Under the pieces are notes generated by a model. The model searched no databases. It worked only from the letters and a program-made list of their open reading frames with translations, and was not told the origin of the DNA. This document shows, in pieces, positions 1-12,950 of a stretch of DNA of 64,000 nt (position 1 is its first letter; every line of letters starts with the position of its first letter). The stretch is from Acanthornis magna. Taxonomy: Eukaryota; Chordata; Aves; Passeriformes; Acanthizidae. The position numbers and the translations under genes are program-made. The DNA is taken from NCBI GenBank assembly GCA_036785705.1, contig JAWUZG010000001.1, positions 8,866,001-8,930,000 on the forward strand, in the 5' to 3' direction.

Positions 1-2364
1 CTATATAATGTTAACTAGTTTCTGTAATTCTCTGATATATCAAAACCATATTGATTTAAATTTTATATCATAGCTAATCCTTTCCAAATACTTAAAGTGA
101 AGGGCTGAAAACACAATGATTTACTTGCCCAACACAAAAATTACATTTTTTCCTTTTGCACCCTGCTAATGTATTGTAAGAGAGGATGAACAAACAGATT
201 GGTCTCCTCCCACCACATAGCTGCATTGCCAGCACTCAGGAAAATAAAGACTGCATGGATTAAAAAGTCGCAAGGTTACTATTAAGGCATAGCTACTGAA
301 ACAGGAGCATGCACTGAAGAGCTCTCTGTTCAACAGAAGCAGTCCTGTTGTGAGCAATGTCAGCCTCACTGCTAACGGGGAAGCCAGGGATGAGAATGCA
401 GGTAAGATCTTTTTATACCAGGGCATGAGCAAATCATGATGAATTGCAGCCATTGCCACGGTAATTTGTACGGTGCGCTTTTTCTTTCAAATTTTAACTT
501 TTGAAAACTGCTTTTATTTTCAGCTGCTTGAGACAAAAGCATTGCAGTTCTTTCAGCACTGTCTGTGAAGTGACATTACGATTTATGCTTGTTTTTAAAT
601 CTATTTATGACGCACGTTTAAGAAAGCATTTGCAGCTCCTAAGGTTTATGTGCAAAATACTCACAATCATTTAAACAAACTTCCTTAGTGTTTTTTCCCT
701 AGGCAGCCTCTGAAGAAATCTTCCTCTGAATCACAGTTTGTGCATATGCAATTAATTACTGTCAGGCTGTGACACAGACTGATCATGTGGGAATTGACCA
801 TTTCATTTTCACATAGAAACAGCCTTTGCCTTTTGTTGTCACTTAGAAACAGCCCTTGCCTTGGCATCTTGATGACGCTCTTATCCTCAGTTTGCTTGAT
901 AAGATATTTTGATTGAAGTACTAGAAAGACATAATTTCATAAATACGCTTAAAGCAATTCCACCCAAACCACCTCATTCTCCCTAAATCATTCTCATTTT
1001 ATTGATGAGTTTTCAAATACCTTTAAAAAGCTTTTTGTTGTGATGTGTCAATTTTTGAACTGTGTATCTTGTAGACATCTCACCGTATTCTGGTGATTAA
1101 CGGTAGGATAACAAGAAAATCTTCACTTAGAAAAATAATTTAACTTATAGAGTTCTCTAACAAAACATCCTTTTCTTTGTCTATAAAGATGAAAACTGTT
1201 TTCTGAAAGTGAAAACTGATCATGTGTCATCAAACTATTCTGAATATTGTTTGTACTGATAACAGTACAAACTGTTTAATATGCACCTTAACCGTGCATT
1301 AAAAAAATCTATTTATGGCTATAAATATATTCAAGATATATATATAAATATATTCAACATATATATATATTCAAGATATATAAATATATTCAAGATATAG
1401 ATACATATATATATATATTCAAGATATCAATCTATTCAAGAAGGAACTTGAGCTTATTTCTGAACTTTTCAGTAACAGTAGATGGTTGGTGCATGGGCAA
1501 TATGGAGACCCATAAATAGCCTGTTGACTTAAAGTATTCTGCTTCCATATGCTCATCCTGGTAGCTCTGCTATACATGAGACAAGATTTGGAGGTAAAGG
1601 TAGTATCTTTGGTTTGATTTTACCAGGTGGTTAGGTGAAAATATTAAACTGATTTTTGTATATTTGCCTAGATTTTTCTAATAAAAAGCTATTGAACCTA
1701 TCTAAAAAAATTTGTTGTGTCATTGTCCTTGAGCCTTTTGGCTACAAAAAGATGCCATTAAACAGCTCTGCGTTATGTAAGATAGATAGTTCATGCCTAG
1801 AATAAGAAATGACAGTAGTAGTTCTGAATGACTGATGGCAAGTAATCACATTTAACAGAAAAATGTCAATATTATGATCAATGCAAAAAGTGTTTCTTTA
1901 TGCACATGCATACACAGTCTTGCATTGCTATTCATTGATTCTTAAGTCCAGGAGTACTTACTATTTTTTTTTTTCTTTTACTCTTCACCAGACAATGGTA
2001 TTTCTTGACAACACACTCTCCAAATAATCTTCCATTGTATTTTATTAAAAAAGTAATCTATGGAGATTATACTGAAAGGAGTTGGAAAAATAGGGAGGAA
2101 ATACTAAGAAAAGCTGAATGTCTGGATCCGTCTAAATTTTCCATCTGTGAGCTCACACAGAAAATAGCTGGTATTGTCATTGTGTCTTTGTATTACATTT
2201 GCTGCCAGACAAACTTTACTTTTTTGTCTCTCCTATTTGAGTATGTTGATTGAATTTATCCTTTTTTTTCAGTAGACTTCTATTTCATTTTTTTAAAAAA
2301 ATGCACTGCATATACAGCAATTGAAGTTGTCTCATGTTGTCACTGTTTGTTCTTCTCGTTCTAG
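1..2364 (+). other. MAGI2: MAGI2 intron, 3' part
   Basis: This is the end of the intron preceding the first exon in the window. It closes with a pyrimidine-rich tract and a ctag acceptor at 2361-2364. The phase-1 junction requires the upstream exon (outside the window) to end in G, giving a split Gly codon. The stretch is AT-rich and holds the AT-rich minisatellite at 1316-1441. Open frames here, such as the 82-codon one at 2005-2253, resemble nothing in MAGI2. No other gene is visible. Confidence 0.85.
1316..1441. repeat. AT-rich minisatellite, ATATATTCAAGATATA-type unit
   Basis: The string TATTCAAGATAT or a close variant recurs about five times, separated by TA-dinucleotide runs of variable length. 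It looks like a degenerate tandem array with an embedded (TA)n microsatellite. Confidence 0.8.
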
Positions 2365-3000
2365 GTGATGTGATTGTCTATATTAATGAAGTTTGTGTCC
2401 TTGGACATACTCACGCAGATGTAGTCAAACTCTTCCAGTCTGTTCCTATTGGTCAGAGTGTCAACTTGGTGCTATGTCGTGGATACCCTTTGCCCTTTGA
2501 TCCTGAAGATCCTGCCAACAGCATGGTGCCACCCCTTGCAGTAATGGAGAGGCCTCCGGTAGTGGTAAATGGAAGACATAACTATGAAACTTATTTGGAA
2601 TACATTTCTAGGACTTCTCAGTCTGTTCCAGACGTAACAGATCGACCACCACACTCCTTGCACTCCATTCCAGCAGATAGTCAGCTTGATAGCACATTCC
2701 CACCACCTGCCCATGATGATAATGTATCAATGGCTTCTTCTGGGGCCACCCAAGCTGAACTCATGACCTTAACCATTGTGAAAGGGGCCCAGGGCTTTGG
2801 CTTCACTATAGCAGACAGTCCTACAGGACAGAGGGTGAAGCAAATTCTAGACATTCAGGGATGTCCTGGTTTGTGTGAAGGTGACCTCATTGTTGAGATC
2901 AACCAGCAGAATGTACAGAACCTGAGCCATGCAGAAGTAGTGGATATACTTAAAGAATGTCCTGTTGGAAGTGAAACTTCTTTGATTATCCATAGAGGAG
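2365..3000 (+). CDS. MAGI2: MAGI2 exon: end of PDZ2, linker and all of PDZ3
   Basis: This large internal exon (636 nt) starts with two bases completing a Gly codon and ends with the first base of another, so both junctions are phase 1. It opens with GDVIVYINEVCVLGHTHADV, the second half of the second PDZ domain. A Pro/Ser-rich linker of about 90 residues follows. A complete PDZ3 then runs from AELMTLTIVKG (base 2754) to LIIHRGG at the end, with the carboxylate-binding GFGF loop and the GDLIVEIN strand. The acceptor is ctag before 2365 and the donor is GTAAGT at 3001. In mammalian MAGI2, PDZ domains of this region bind partners such as PTEN, NMDA-receptor subunits and neuroligin; that is family knowledge, not visible here. 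The paralogues MAGI1 and MAGI3 are less likely, because the linker matches MAGI2 as I remember it. Confidence 0.97.
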
Positions 3001-6000
3001 GTAAGTTTGGAAAGTCTGTACAATTACAAAAATGTGTGTAAAAGGTTCTAAACCATAAGACATACATATACTCACTACATCCTTTTTTGCTAGATTGGAA
3101 ATTAATTTCCATGTTGTGGGAGGTAACACCATTGGTTCTGGAAAAATGTGTCTGCAATTGAGTATCCTAGGCAAAATCTTACAGTTCGTTGTACATTTCT
3201 TTATGTGTTTTGAGTGTCAATGGTCCCATCTCTGTATAAGGGTAAAACTAGGGCAGTTCCAGACCTTTCACCCCATAATAGTTTGAGTGGTGTCTGCAGC
3301 AAACTCATGTAGTCTCAAAGCAGTGCTGCAAGCTTTAGATATAATTGTATTTATTGACTCATTAATGTAGATCACAATCAGAGCAATCTGTTAGCCCTTT
3401 ACAAGGGTACTGGTTTTCATGAGCCATTTTGCCTCCTTTTCATTCATTGTATAAATTTTGTGCAACAGTTATTGGGGTTATTTTCTTTCCTGATAACAGA
3501 GATCCATGGTATATATGTCTCTGATTTTAAAAAATAGCTTCTAGCAACTTAGTTTTTCTCACCAGCCTGACACAGTAAGTTTGAACGTTCACCACTGGAA
3601 GGGGAGAGTCAAGACTTTTCCGTAAATAAGCAATAAGAGCACGAAAAGTGTTAAAAACTTGAAAGTGGTGTTATTTCATAGCTTTTATTATTTTATCCAA
3701 ACAAAATTTCTTTGATGGTTTGAGGTGAACATCCATCATAATTTATTATTATCTTTAGTGAATAATGATTGGATTTTTTTAATTAATGATCTTTGTTTCT
3801 CTAAAGGCATTCATATGTCACTTAATGTACATTACTCTGTGCTTCAAGAGAAAAAAAAAAGAAAGGGTTCTATACAAAAAGATGCAAAAATACTAACTAC
3901 TTTCCTTCAGAAGGGTAGAAATTTGGAAGTGAAGCTTAAATGTTTGCATATGCCAAATGTTTATCATTACAAAACCTAAAAATCTTTAGAGTAAGGAATA
4001 TAGTAGCATTTTATCAAAATTGCAGAAGTAACAAACATAAGGTGATTATAGGTGATCCATAGTCACATAGTCAATAAAGGCACATAGGCATATAGTCAAT
4101 AAAGTATTTTTCATATATAGGTATATATGTAAAAGAATGCTTTACAAGAGACAGAATCTGACATTTCTTTGGAATGAAACCAAATTAAGATGATAATTAG
4201 ATTGGAGTCACTGTATTATATGAAGTTGGAGAAAGTTAATGGTTGCACAGAGGCTTTATTCATTGGTATTAAATCTGGTTTTCCTTAATGTCCATTAAGA
4301 ATCTTGAACAGTGGGGTAAGCAACATTTTTTTTATTAAGAAGTTGACAAATTAGGGAGAATTGCATAGCCGAAAAGGAGCATAAAGAGGATTAGAAGGGT
4401 TAGTGTAACCCCAAAAGGTGGAATTTTATTTTGAAAAAGGCAAGATAATCACCCTCTAAAGGAAAACGATTTAGAACACCAGTCTTCAGAGAGAAGTGGA
4501 GTGTGAAATCCAGTATGCTGAACAAGCCTGAGTACTAATAGACAATAAAATAGATATTTCAGCAATCAGTGCAGGACAGTAGCTAAAAAAACCTGAAGCA
4601 GCAACAACTCAAGCCCTTGAGGATAATTGCTCTCTCTGAAGGGAATTTCTTCTTAGAGCATTGATTCATGATCAAAACATGACAGTTTAACATTGATCAA
4701 CGTGATAGTTTAACAAGTTCTGGTACATTAACTGAGCTGTGGTTATTTTCTGCACTGTGGCAGGTAGGAGATACTGCACGGAGCTCAACGCTCGATAAAA
4801 GCAGTGTAAATTTACACCATCTGCTCTCTTCTCAGGCCAAACACTGAGGTACAGGTCGTTCCCCTGGCTCAGCTGACACAACATACTAGGTCCAAATGCA
4901 GTAACATTTAGCCCTCTGTTGCTGCGGCAGGGGGTGGTTGATTGCTTTAGAGAATGCAGGGAAGAGAAGGAGAGCATATTTTGTTCACGGTAACACAATG
5001 ACCAAGACTAAAGCAAATATTTGGAAGTAGTACGGTGTCATTAAACTTAGTAGGATGACACAGAACAAATGCAAGTTTACTATCATGAGTTTTTGTACAT
5101 CAGAAATAATGACTGTACCTTAACTCAAGGTTGCGAGACTATGAAACTAAAAAAAAACAAAACTCACTGGTCTGAGTGATTCAAAAGAACTGAAAAAATA
5201 GCATATGAATCAAACCTACTCTGGCTAAGAGAGGGGGAAATCACAGCTTAACACAAATATGAGAACTGTTTTAAGATGACAACCAGGGTTTGGTTTCTTT
5301 TTTTTTCCCCCATATATTCATAGGAAAAGGGAACCTATGTGACTAACCTATAATGCAGGTTATTGTGTCTGTGTTAGTTGTCATGTCTCCTTTTGTAGTC
5401 CCTGGGCAGCAATAGGCTTTTCTATGATGTAATTCATGTAATTCCTCTGTAGATGTTTCAAATAAGTCAGGTACACCTAGGTATATCTTAAAACTATGTT
5501 TTCTGCTTGACTGATTATAAAGGGAGTGGGGGATGACTGTTTCAGGTGCATGTGTCTATCCAACATGTTACAAATAATAAATAGATTATAAGACTTGGTT
5601 ATATGAGATAATCTGAATTCAAAACCAAATACTTAGAGAAACCTTCTTTGGCTCTAAAATATTTAGTCAGTGACACCAGTAAAGCAAGGCATACTTTCTC
5701 ACTACTCATGGATCCAATTTTTATTTTATTACCTCTAATGTGTAATGACACTTGAATTATGCCATCCTTTTCCATCATTACCCTATGCATCCTGTCTTTA
5801 ATGTCTCATTTTTAAGATTAAGACCAAAGTGCTGTTCCTGCCTGTGGACAAGGAAGGCTGCATTTTGCATAAAGTTGTGTTGCCTTGTAATGTGTTCTGT
5901 CTCTGATATGAATATGGCCTGACTGCACAGCTCACTGTGGCAAATCCATTTCTGTAAGTGACTTAATTTCTCTCTCATCCAACAATCTTATCTACATTGC

Positions 6001-9000
6001 AGGCAAGAAACAGATCAACATTGACTGAGATTTATTCCCACTATAGGAAAAAGTATGTCACTGGAAAAAAATGCTCCCTTGGGTGCACACAATATGCATG
6101 CTACAGCATTTTAAAAAACATTGTCCCTCAAGCTGAGAAGGTTAACAGCCAGAATATGCAGGAGAAGGAAGGGTCTGCAAGTTTCAAAAGGATGGAGAGA
6201 ATAGCAGTACTCAAAGAGGCCACTAAAACCTCTCTGACCATCACCAAACAGAGATTTGTCATGGGGTACAATCCAGCTGGAGGAAGTCCCACAGCTATAG
6301 TCTGCTCGTTTCAAGATCTCTAAAGCAGAAGTAGCAATTTATCTGCTTGTTAAAAAAAATAGTAATGGAAATAATATAATTGTTTATCAAAGACAATACA
6401 AAGCATCTCTCTACCACTGGCTATTTTTTGTTTATTGGACAAGTTCTTTGCTAAGTAGATGCACCATAATAGTTCAACATCTTTACATCTGTTTTTGCTG
6501 AACAGCCATATTGATTACTATAAGCTGACAGATCCGTTTGCACTGAAAAACAACTAAAACGAATGGAAAAGACAGCGGAAAAGTGTTACCTGAAAAAAAA
6601 AGTAAAAAGTTAATTTAAAAAAAAAAAAAAAAGAAAATAAAAGATAATAACACCCAAAGATATTTACTCCTTTCCAGCTTTGCTTTAGGCTTTACACTTT
6701 ATCCTCAGCTTCTGCAGCAGACTTCACTGAATATAGGCTGTTGAAATAGTGTGGAAGAGCTCTCAAAAATCAGTCTTTCTGAATGTAGATAGAGCATAAA
6801 TTCTGAATTAGTCCAGTACTACTGAAAAACAGTGCTTAGTGGTTGAAGTGGAATGTAGCAAATTTGTGTAGAGCAAAATATTCACTAATGAGGACTTCAA
6901 AAGCTGGGTTGGCATGTTCTACTAAATGAGCTATCAACGTATATGACATATGCCATCTCTTTTGGACAGTATCTTTGAAATATATGAACCTATAGACAGC
7001 AGCCCATCTCCAGAAGTGTTCTGTCTGAAGAAGAACTGACAGATTCAGAAGTAGATCCATCAAGACTATGTCTGAAACACTGTTGTTAAGGAAACCTGCA
7101 GACAACCCAGGACTGATTCATGAAGTTATGGCAACTCATAACAGGTGTTGAGTGTGAAACATTAAATGCAAAAAGTGGGAGACTGACAAAATTCTTACAT
7201 CATATGGCTATTTTATGATCATGGAATCAGAGAATGGTAGAATCCAAACTGGCTCTGAGAAAGTGAGACTGTTGGTACAAAACAGAGCTGGAGAACTGAC
7301 ACACTGTCCACAGGGTTTAATTGTTATCGCAGTCCTGGTGTGGCACGGGACTGTCAGCAGCCAGTGTCACTGTGATGTGGCATGGGAGATAGTGAGGGCC
7401 ACATGGAATGCACAAACAGTCATGATGAGGAGGGAGAATTTAACTATGTAGCTGTAAATTGTGCAAGTAAAAGGAAGGCAAATTATCTTTCTCACATACT
7501 TTATAAATCTCAGTAGAAGTGTGTAACTCCTTAGAACCGCCAACAGTACTTCACATGCAACATCAGCAATTCAAAAACAGGAAGAAATTTTACAAAATAA
7601 GCAGACTTCAATGGAAGGAATCCTACAGCCCCAGTACCCTATCCATGGACTTATTTCAGATTTGCCAGCTTTGCCTTTCTACCATAGACAAGAGATAATT
7701 TTTTTTTTCTTTTTTTTGGCTAGGATTGCCATGTGTTTCAATTCCTCTGGTCAGGAAAACTCATGCTTCTTTATCTCCAAGTTGTTGTGTTGTCTCTTGG
7801 GAAAGCTGCACACGATAAAGCTGAGGCAGCACTGTCACCCTGCTGACACTTGTCTAGCCCAGGAAATTCTGATCGCTTGGTTCCATGAGCTCAGCCCACC
7901 ACTGAGGTCTCTGTAGCTTTTATTCTCATTCTGCAGTTCTTCATTCAGAATATTAGCAGAGTACCTGTTGCAAACTGGAGATCCTGTATCTCATGGCTTG
8001 CTCATCCCCAATTCAGGACTTTCTAGTCAACAGTCCTGAGGGTTAAAAAAAATTAAATTCTTGGAAGTATGTTGTAGGTTTTTGATTTGGGACTTACAGA
8101 GGTTTTCCATCATCCTACTGTCTACTGTTTTACATCCCTGAGTCACTGGCAATTTTTTCCTTTCCATTCACTTTCTAAACGAACCCAGTCTTGGTTTAAT
8201 TGCTTTCTATGGGTACTCTAAATTAACAGCAGTCTGTTCATTCTTGCCTTGTTCATGAAGTTATGTTTCTTTTGTTGTTTCTGAGAGGAGATTTTGGGAC
8301 ATACAAGGTCTCATATCTCTCCTGCTTCCTGATATACTTTCTCCTCTCCAGACATTTACTTCAACTATACATCTGCTTCTGATCCATTTCCTCCTATTTC
8401 CTGAAAGTAGTCTAATGGTGAGAGGAATATTTGGCAATATCTGCATGTTTAGCCCTCCTGTATTCTTAAATGGCACATATATCTCTTGTTTGTGAGCTTA
8501 AGGGACATTTGATCACACAAAGGGAATGTACACATGAACCTAATAGTGAACCACTGACCTGTTTGAAGTCAACCCTGTGATCCATTGATACCTGGCAGTT
8601 AGAGACATAAATGCCTTCTGTCCAACATGCTGCTGACAGCATCCTCTTAAAATTTTCTTTTTCCAATTTGCCACACCATTTTGCCTTGTCATCCCTCTAA
8701 GTGCTCTGCTGTTCCTGGATCCATCTGTTTTAAAAATGATGGAAAACAAAGGTTCATAGCTGACCTTTTTCCTTTCCATCTCAAATTATGAGCTTTTTTT
8801 ATGACATCATAAATTCAACAGTTTCCTCAGCATGATTTCTCTGTAAACATATTCTCATGCTGGCTTTTGAGTTGTTTCCCTTTTTTGTGCTCATTCTTAT
8901 TGCTATTTTTAGCTAGTAAAGCCAAAAACATTTAACGATCAAAAATATTGTGAGTCACGCTACGTTGTCCACTTCACTGACTTTTCTTTTAGATGTCATG

Positions 9001-12000
9001 TTGCCCTTTTCCCCACCCCCAACTATGGACACTTGTGCCTTCCTACCTTCCCTACACAGAAATCAGCATTTTGTGCAAAATAGTTTCCTAACAGCCTTGT
9101 GAGAAAGACAGTTGTCTTTCCTTTGTTAAATCCAGAAATAAAATCTCTGAAAGATTTTTAGGAAATACTGTTAACATGCAAAAAAAGCTGCCGTTACATT
9201 AACAATGCTCCTGAAGCACTGCTTGACTGATTCATTTTTACAAGGTATGTCTCACCTTGCAGAGTATCATATTTTCAGCTGTGAGAGATGTACTCTCCTA
9301 GTAACCTTCCAATTATTTGCATCATTTTTGCCCTACACATTGAGACTGTTTTATACTTTGGATTAACTTCAAATACTTTTTATGCATCTTCTTGCAATTA
9401 TCTGGTATAAAATCTGTTTCAATAAATATTACACGTTATAGCAAGTAAATAAAAAATAAGTTACATATATAGCCTTGTTTATGGAGGGATTCAGTCTAAA
9501 TCTTTTTAGTGAGAGAAATTTTAACCTTTCAGTAACACAGGGAATGACAAATTTGAACAGGAGGAGTTAGGGCAGGAGACCAGTTACCCTAAAATTTGCA
9601 CTAATGAAACTTTCATATCTTTTCTTTTATAGCTCTGATTAGCAGTGAAACAGTGTGCAATTGCTTCCATATTTCTGAATAAAAGATAAAGAAACCATAG
9701 ACCTCCATAATGAATATGGATTCCTGAAAAAATAGACATCAATAATAGTTAGTAGCTGTTACACTGTATTACTGGAAATAGTATTAATTGCATTGCATTT
9801 GAAAGTGGTAGTGCTATGGTTTTGCTGCTTCTTTCTTATTAATGTTTGTGCACTGTGTGGTACATTTGTGGATAATTTTGCAAAGCATTAGATAAACCGT
9901 TTTTCCATATATTGCACAGAGAGTTTTTAATGACTATTAGAAGCATTTTGTTTCAAAAGTGCTTTTATCATTGGTGAAACTGTTTTCTAATGTAGGCTCA
10001 TATGGTCTGTGTGAAATCTGAACAGTGCTTCTGTTGAAACTTGGGGCCCCCTCTCCTAGGGATGTGTGTGCCTAACCCTTGCTGACATTGAGAGGAGTAC
10101 TTTTGCACACTGGAGAAATAGGTCCCTGTAGAAAACCTTTTAGCGAAAAGAAACACAAGTGTGTAGACATCTATTGTCATCACTGCATGCCATAGAGAGG
10201 TAACTACCATTGCTCCAGTGGCTATTCTGCCGTTAAATCCTTACACCCAAGAGGCTACTGACAGTGAGCAGTCAGACATTATAGTTATTGGGACTACAAA
10301 GAGACTTAGTGTGCGTGCAGGATCTGTGCAGAGCTGCAGGAACTCTGCCTTCAGGACAGGCAGCTCCTTGTTCCCGTCGAGGAGTCCAGGGCACGTTGTC
10401 TGATAGCTACAGCCCGTGTCACTGCTAGAACCCAAGAGCTCCACTGGCAGTCCTGCAGACTAATTTCAGTCTTACTGGTATTAGTGAATGAATTCACGCA
10501 AATTGAAGAACAGTTTGTTTGAGAAAACAGACTTTTTGGCTTGTCTACCTTGGAATCTGGCCAGGCCAGAGAATTTTCTCCTCTGCACTTGCAAGCAGTA
10601 TTATCAGAAAATTTAATGGTATTGTCTTGGACTGTGCATCTCAGTGAAAGATGACATCTTTTGAAGCCAAATACCTCCCAGGCATGGTGTGTGGGAGAAC
10701 CTACTGAGGCATGAAGAAACTTGGGTTTTTTCCCAGTCACCCATAGTCTAGTTTCTGAGAGAATCTCGCCTTCCTCAGAGGAGATTTGGGAGATCTCAGC
10801 CTAAGGATGGAGAACTACAGAGCTGGACTCTAAAGTACCTTACAACCTGTGCTCATGTACTGAGGCATGTCTAAAGTTTAGTCTAAATGTGTTGGACAAT
10901 GTTTTTGTTGGTTCAGTATAATGTAATGTCCTATTAAACAGCATTTGTTGGGCTTCCAAATCTGTTGTCAAAGTACATTGTGTAGACGTTGTGATGTGGT
11001 GATTTGTAAAATAGTGCAATATTTTATAGTAATAAAGTAAGCTAATACACTATGAAACAAGTGACTACATTATCTATTGTGCTACAGACTTGAGACACAG
11101 CCCTGGGGAGATGCGAAGGTGTGCTTTTCAGGCACTTCCTAAGCCACAAAACTCTCTTGGCCCCTATGGTTTGCATATCCAGTAAAAATGCAGAAACTAA
11201 ATTAGTCTTCTAAATGAGGTATTAATCCCTGTACAATTCTTTGAGAAATTTTCATTTACATTCTTAAAAAGGGAAGGAAAGCTTTAACAACAGCTATGCT
11301 TGCCCTCTATGATTCATGCTCAACTTTTTTTATTTTTTTCTAAACGAAGATTGTAACATTTATTAAATACAACACTGCCCTTCTCAGGAAGCCTTTGGGT
11401 GACTCATAATTCAAACACAATCAAAACCAGCACCAGGATACATAGCTCTTTATTGTGTCACCTTCAGTTTACAGTGTAAAAAAAATGGATATGGAAGCCA
11501 AAGCTGCCAGGCACAAATTCTGAAAACTGACTCCCAGGTTTGTCCGAACAGATTTCTAAAGGAAATAAATTGCTTTCCAAAGCCAGATTTTTCATAACTT
11601 GGAACAGTATTTCAGCTTATATGAAACATACTGTGTAGTGTTCCTGTTTGGTAAATGAGAGAAATCTTGACTTTTGTTTATTTGGTGCCTTTTATTACCA
11701 TAAGCTAAAAGAAGGCAAGCTTTCTGTACACATATTCCCAGGGTCACCTTATTTTTAGTGTATATTTCATTTGGGTGTGAATTATAGTCAATGGACTTTT
11801 TAGAATATTTTTTCTATAATGGAAGCATTTTTAATTGCTTTTCATGTGTTCTAGATAGAGCACTTCTAAAAATTCTCTGATAATTAGAGATATACTCCAT
11901 ATGCATGAATACAAGCACAGATGCAAAATCTTTCAATGAGAAAATATTTTAATGATCTTTATATACATTTTATCAATTAATTTCCATTTCTAGAATTAGG

Positions 12001-12043
12001 TTTTTTCATAGCAGAAAATTCGCTAATATTTTAAATTGATTTT

Positions 12044-12084
12044 GATGATGATAGTAATAGTAGTAGTAATAATATTAATAATAA
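12044..12084. repeat. (TGA)/(TAG)/(TAA) trinucleotide-rich tract
   Basis: Runs of TGA, TAG and TAA trinucleotides follow one another, forming an imperfect simple repeat inside an AT-rich stretch. Confidence 0.75.
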
Positions 12085-12866
12085 AACCAATTTTATAAAG
12101 AATTTTTTAAAAATCAGTAATACTGCAATTAGTTGACATCACAGAAAAGGTTTCTGATTATGGAAATACCGCAGTTTTGTATATATTTTAGTAGTTTAAC
12201 TAAATTAATTTATCAATACAAAGTCAACATCTTTATACTACCCATGCATAACTTCTGTATTTTAACTTGTTCCAAATAAATACGATTATTTTAGGCATCT
12301 GGGGCCAAACAGTGCCTCTCTACTGCAGTATGAACACCATCATATATCTGAAGTACAGCAAAAGATAGCTTAAGCTGTTCCTCAGGCAAGAAAATAGAAT
12401 GACTGATTGAGAAACTGTAAATATGATCCTAGTGGGATAATGTGTCAAAAGACAGAGCTTCTCTTTTGCATTGCTCTTAAGTCTCACACTATTCAACATC
12501 TCATGTTCTCTGGAATAAGCATCAGGAAGTACTTAGTGAAAATGGAAAGGTTCTGGCAGAGTAATTCAGCTGTGTAACCAAAATGCAGGATGATGACATT
12601 GATGGAAGGTCCTAGAGCAGCCCAGAGAGAATTCTGGGAAGAGTCAACAGGGCTTTGATCTGTGGCCAGTGAGAGCTAACAAATGTAGCAGAGTCAAAGA
12701 CAGTCAGCTCCATCCAATTTCTGCCCTTCTTCACTAGCTTTTTCCATGTTTTACACAGTCCTTCCTCAGTCTATGTGTTTTTGCTTGTCCTTCTGGCTCC
12801 ATTTTCCTTCATTTGGCAATTCAGAGAAGCTGCTGTTCTTGAATGTCAGCCCAGTCTTTGAACTTA

Positions 12867-12950
12867 GCCTTGCTTTGAGCAAGAGATTGGCCTAGCTGGA
12901 CTCCAACTGTCCTTTCCAAGCTAAACACTTGCAGTAGTCTATGGTTCTCC
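12867..12950 (+). mobile_element. CR1 LINE 3'-end fragment (degenerate)
   Basis: The string TGCTTTGAGCAAGAGATTGG, followed by a GGACTCCAACTGTCC-like stretch and CTATGGTTCT, resembles the terminal part of avian CR1 elements (the 'gctttgagcagggggttggactagatgacc' type of tail). It is degenerate and 5'-truncated, with no coding capacity, in the same orientation as MAGI2. The assignment rests on remembered CR1 consensus. Confidence 0.65.

Noticed and set aside
2005..2253. 82-codon plus-strand frame shortly before the first exon
   Set aside because: It has no MAGI2 similarity; the preceding MAGI2 exon should encode the first half of PDZ2, which this does not. The frame is AT-rich and likely chance.
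3001..3041. Exon frame reading on past the donor to a stop at 3039-3041
   Set aside because: This is simply the intron read in frame. The GTAAGT donor is strong and the next exon completes the Gly codon; there is no sign of a retained-intron terminus.
7218..7255. CR1 tail suggested by atcatggaatcagagaatggtagaatcc
   Set aside because: Only the A/T-rich terminal motif resembles CR1; the following bases do not continue the family sequence.
10830..10875. CR1-like ctggactctaaagtaccttacaacc stretch
   Set aside because: Too short and too diverged to separate from chance.
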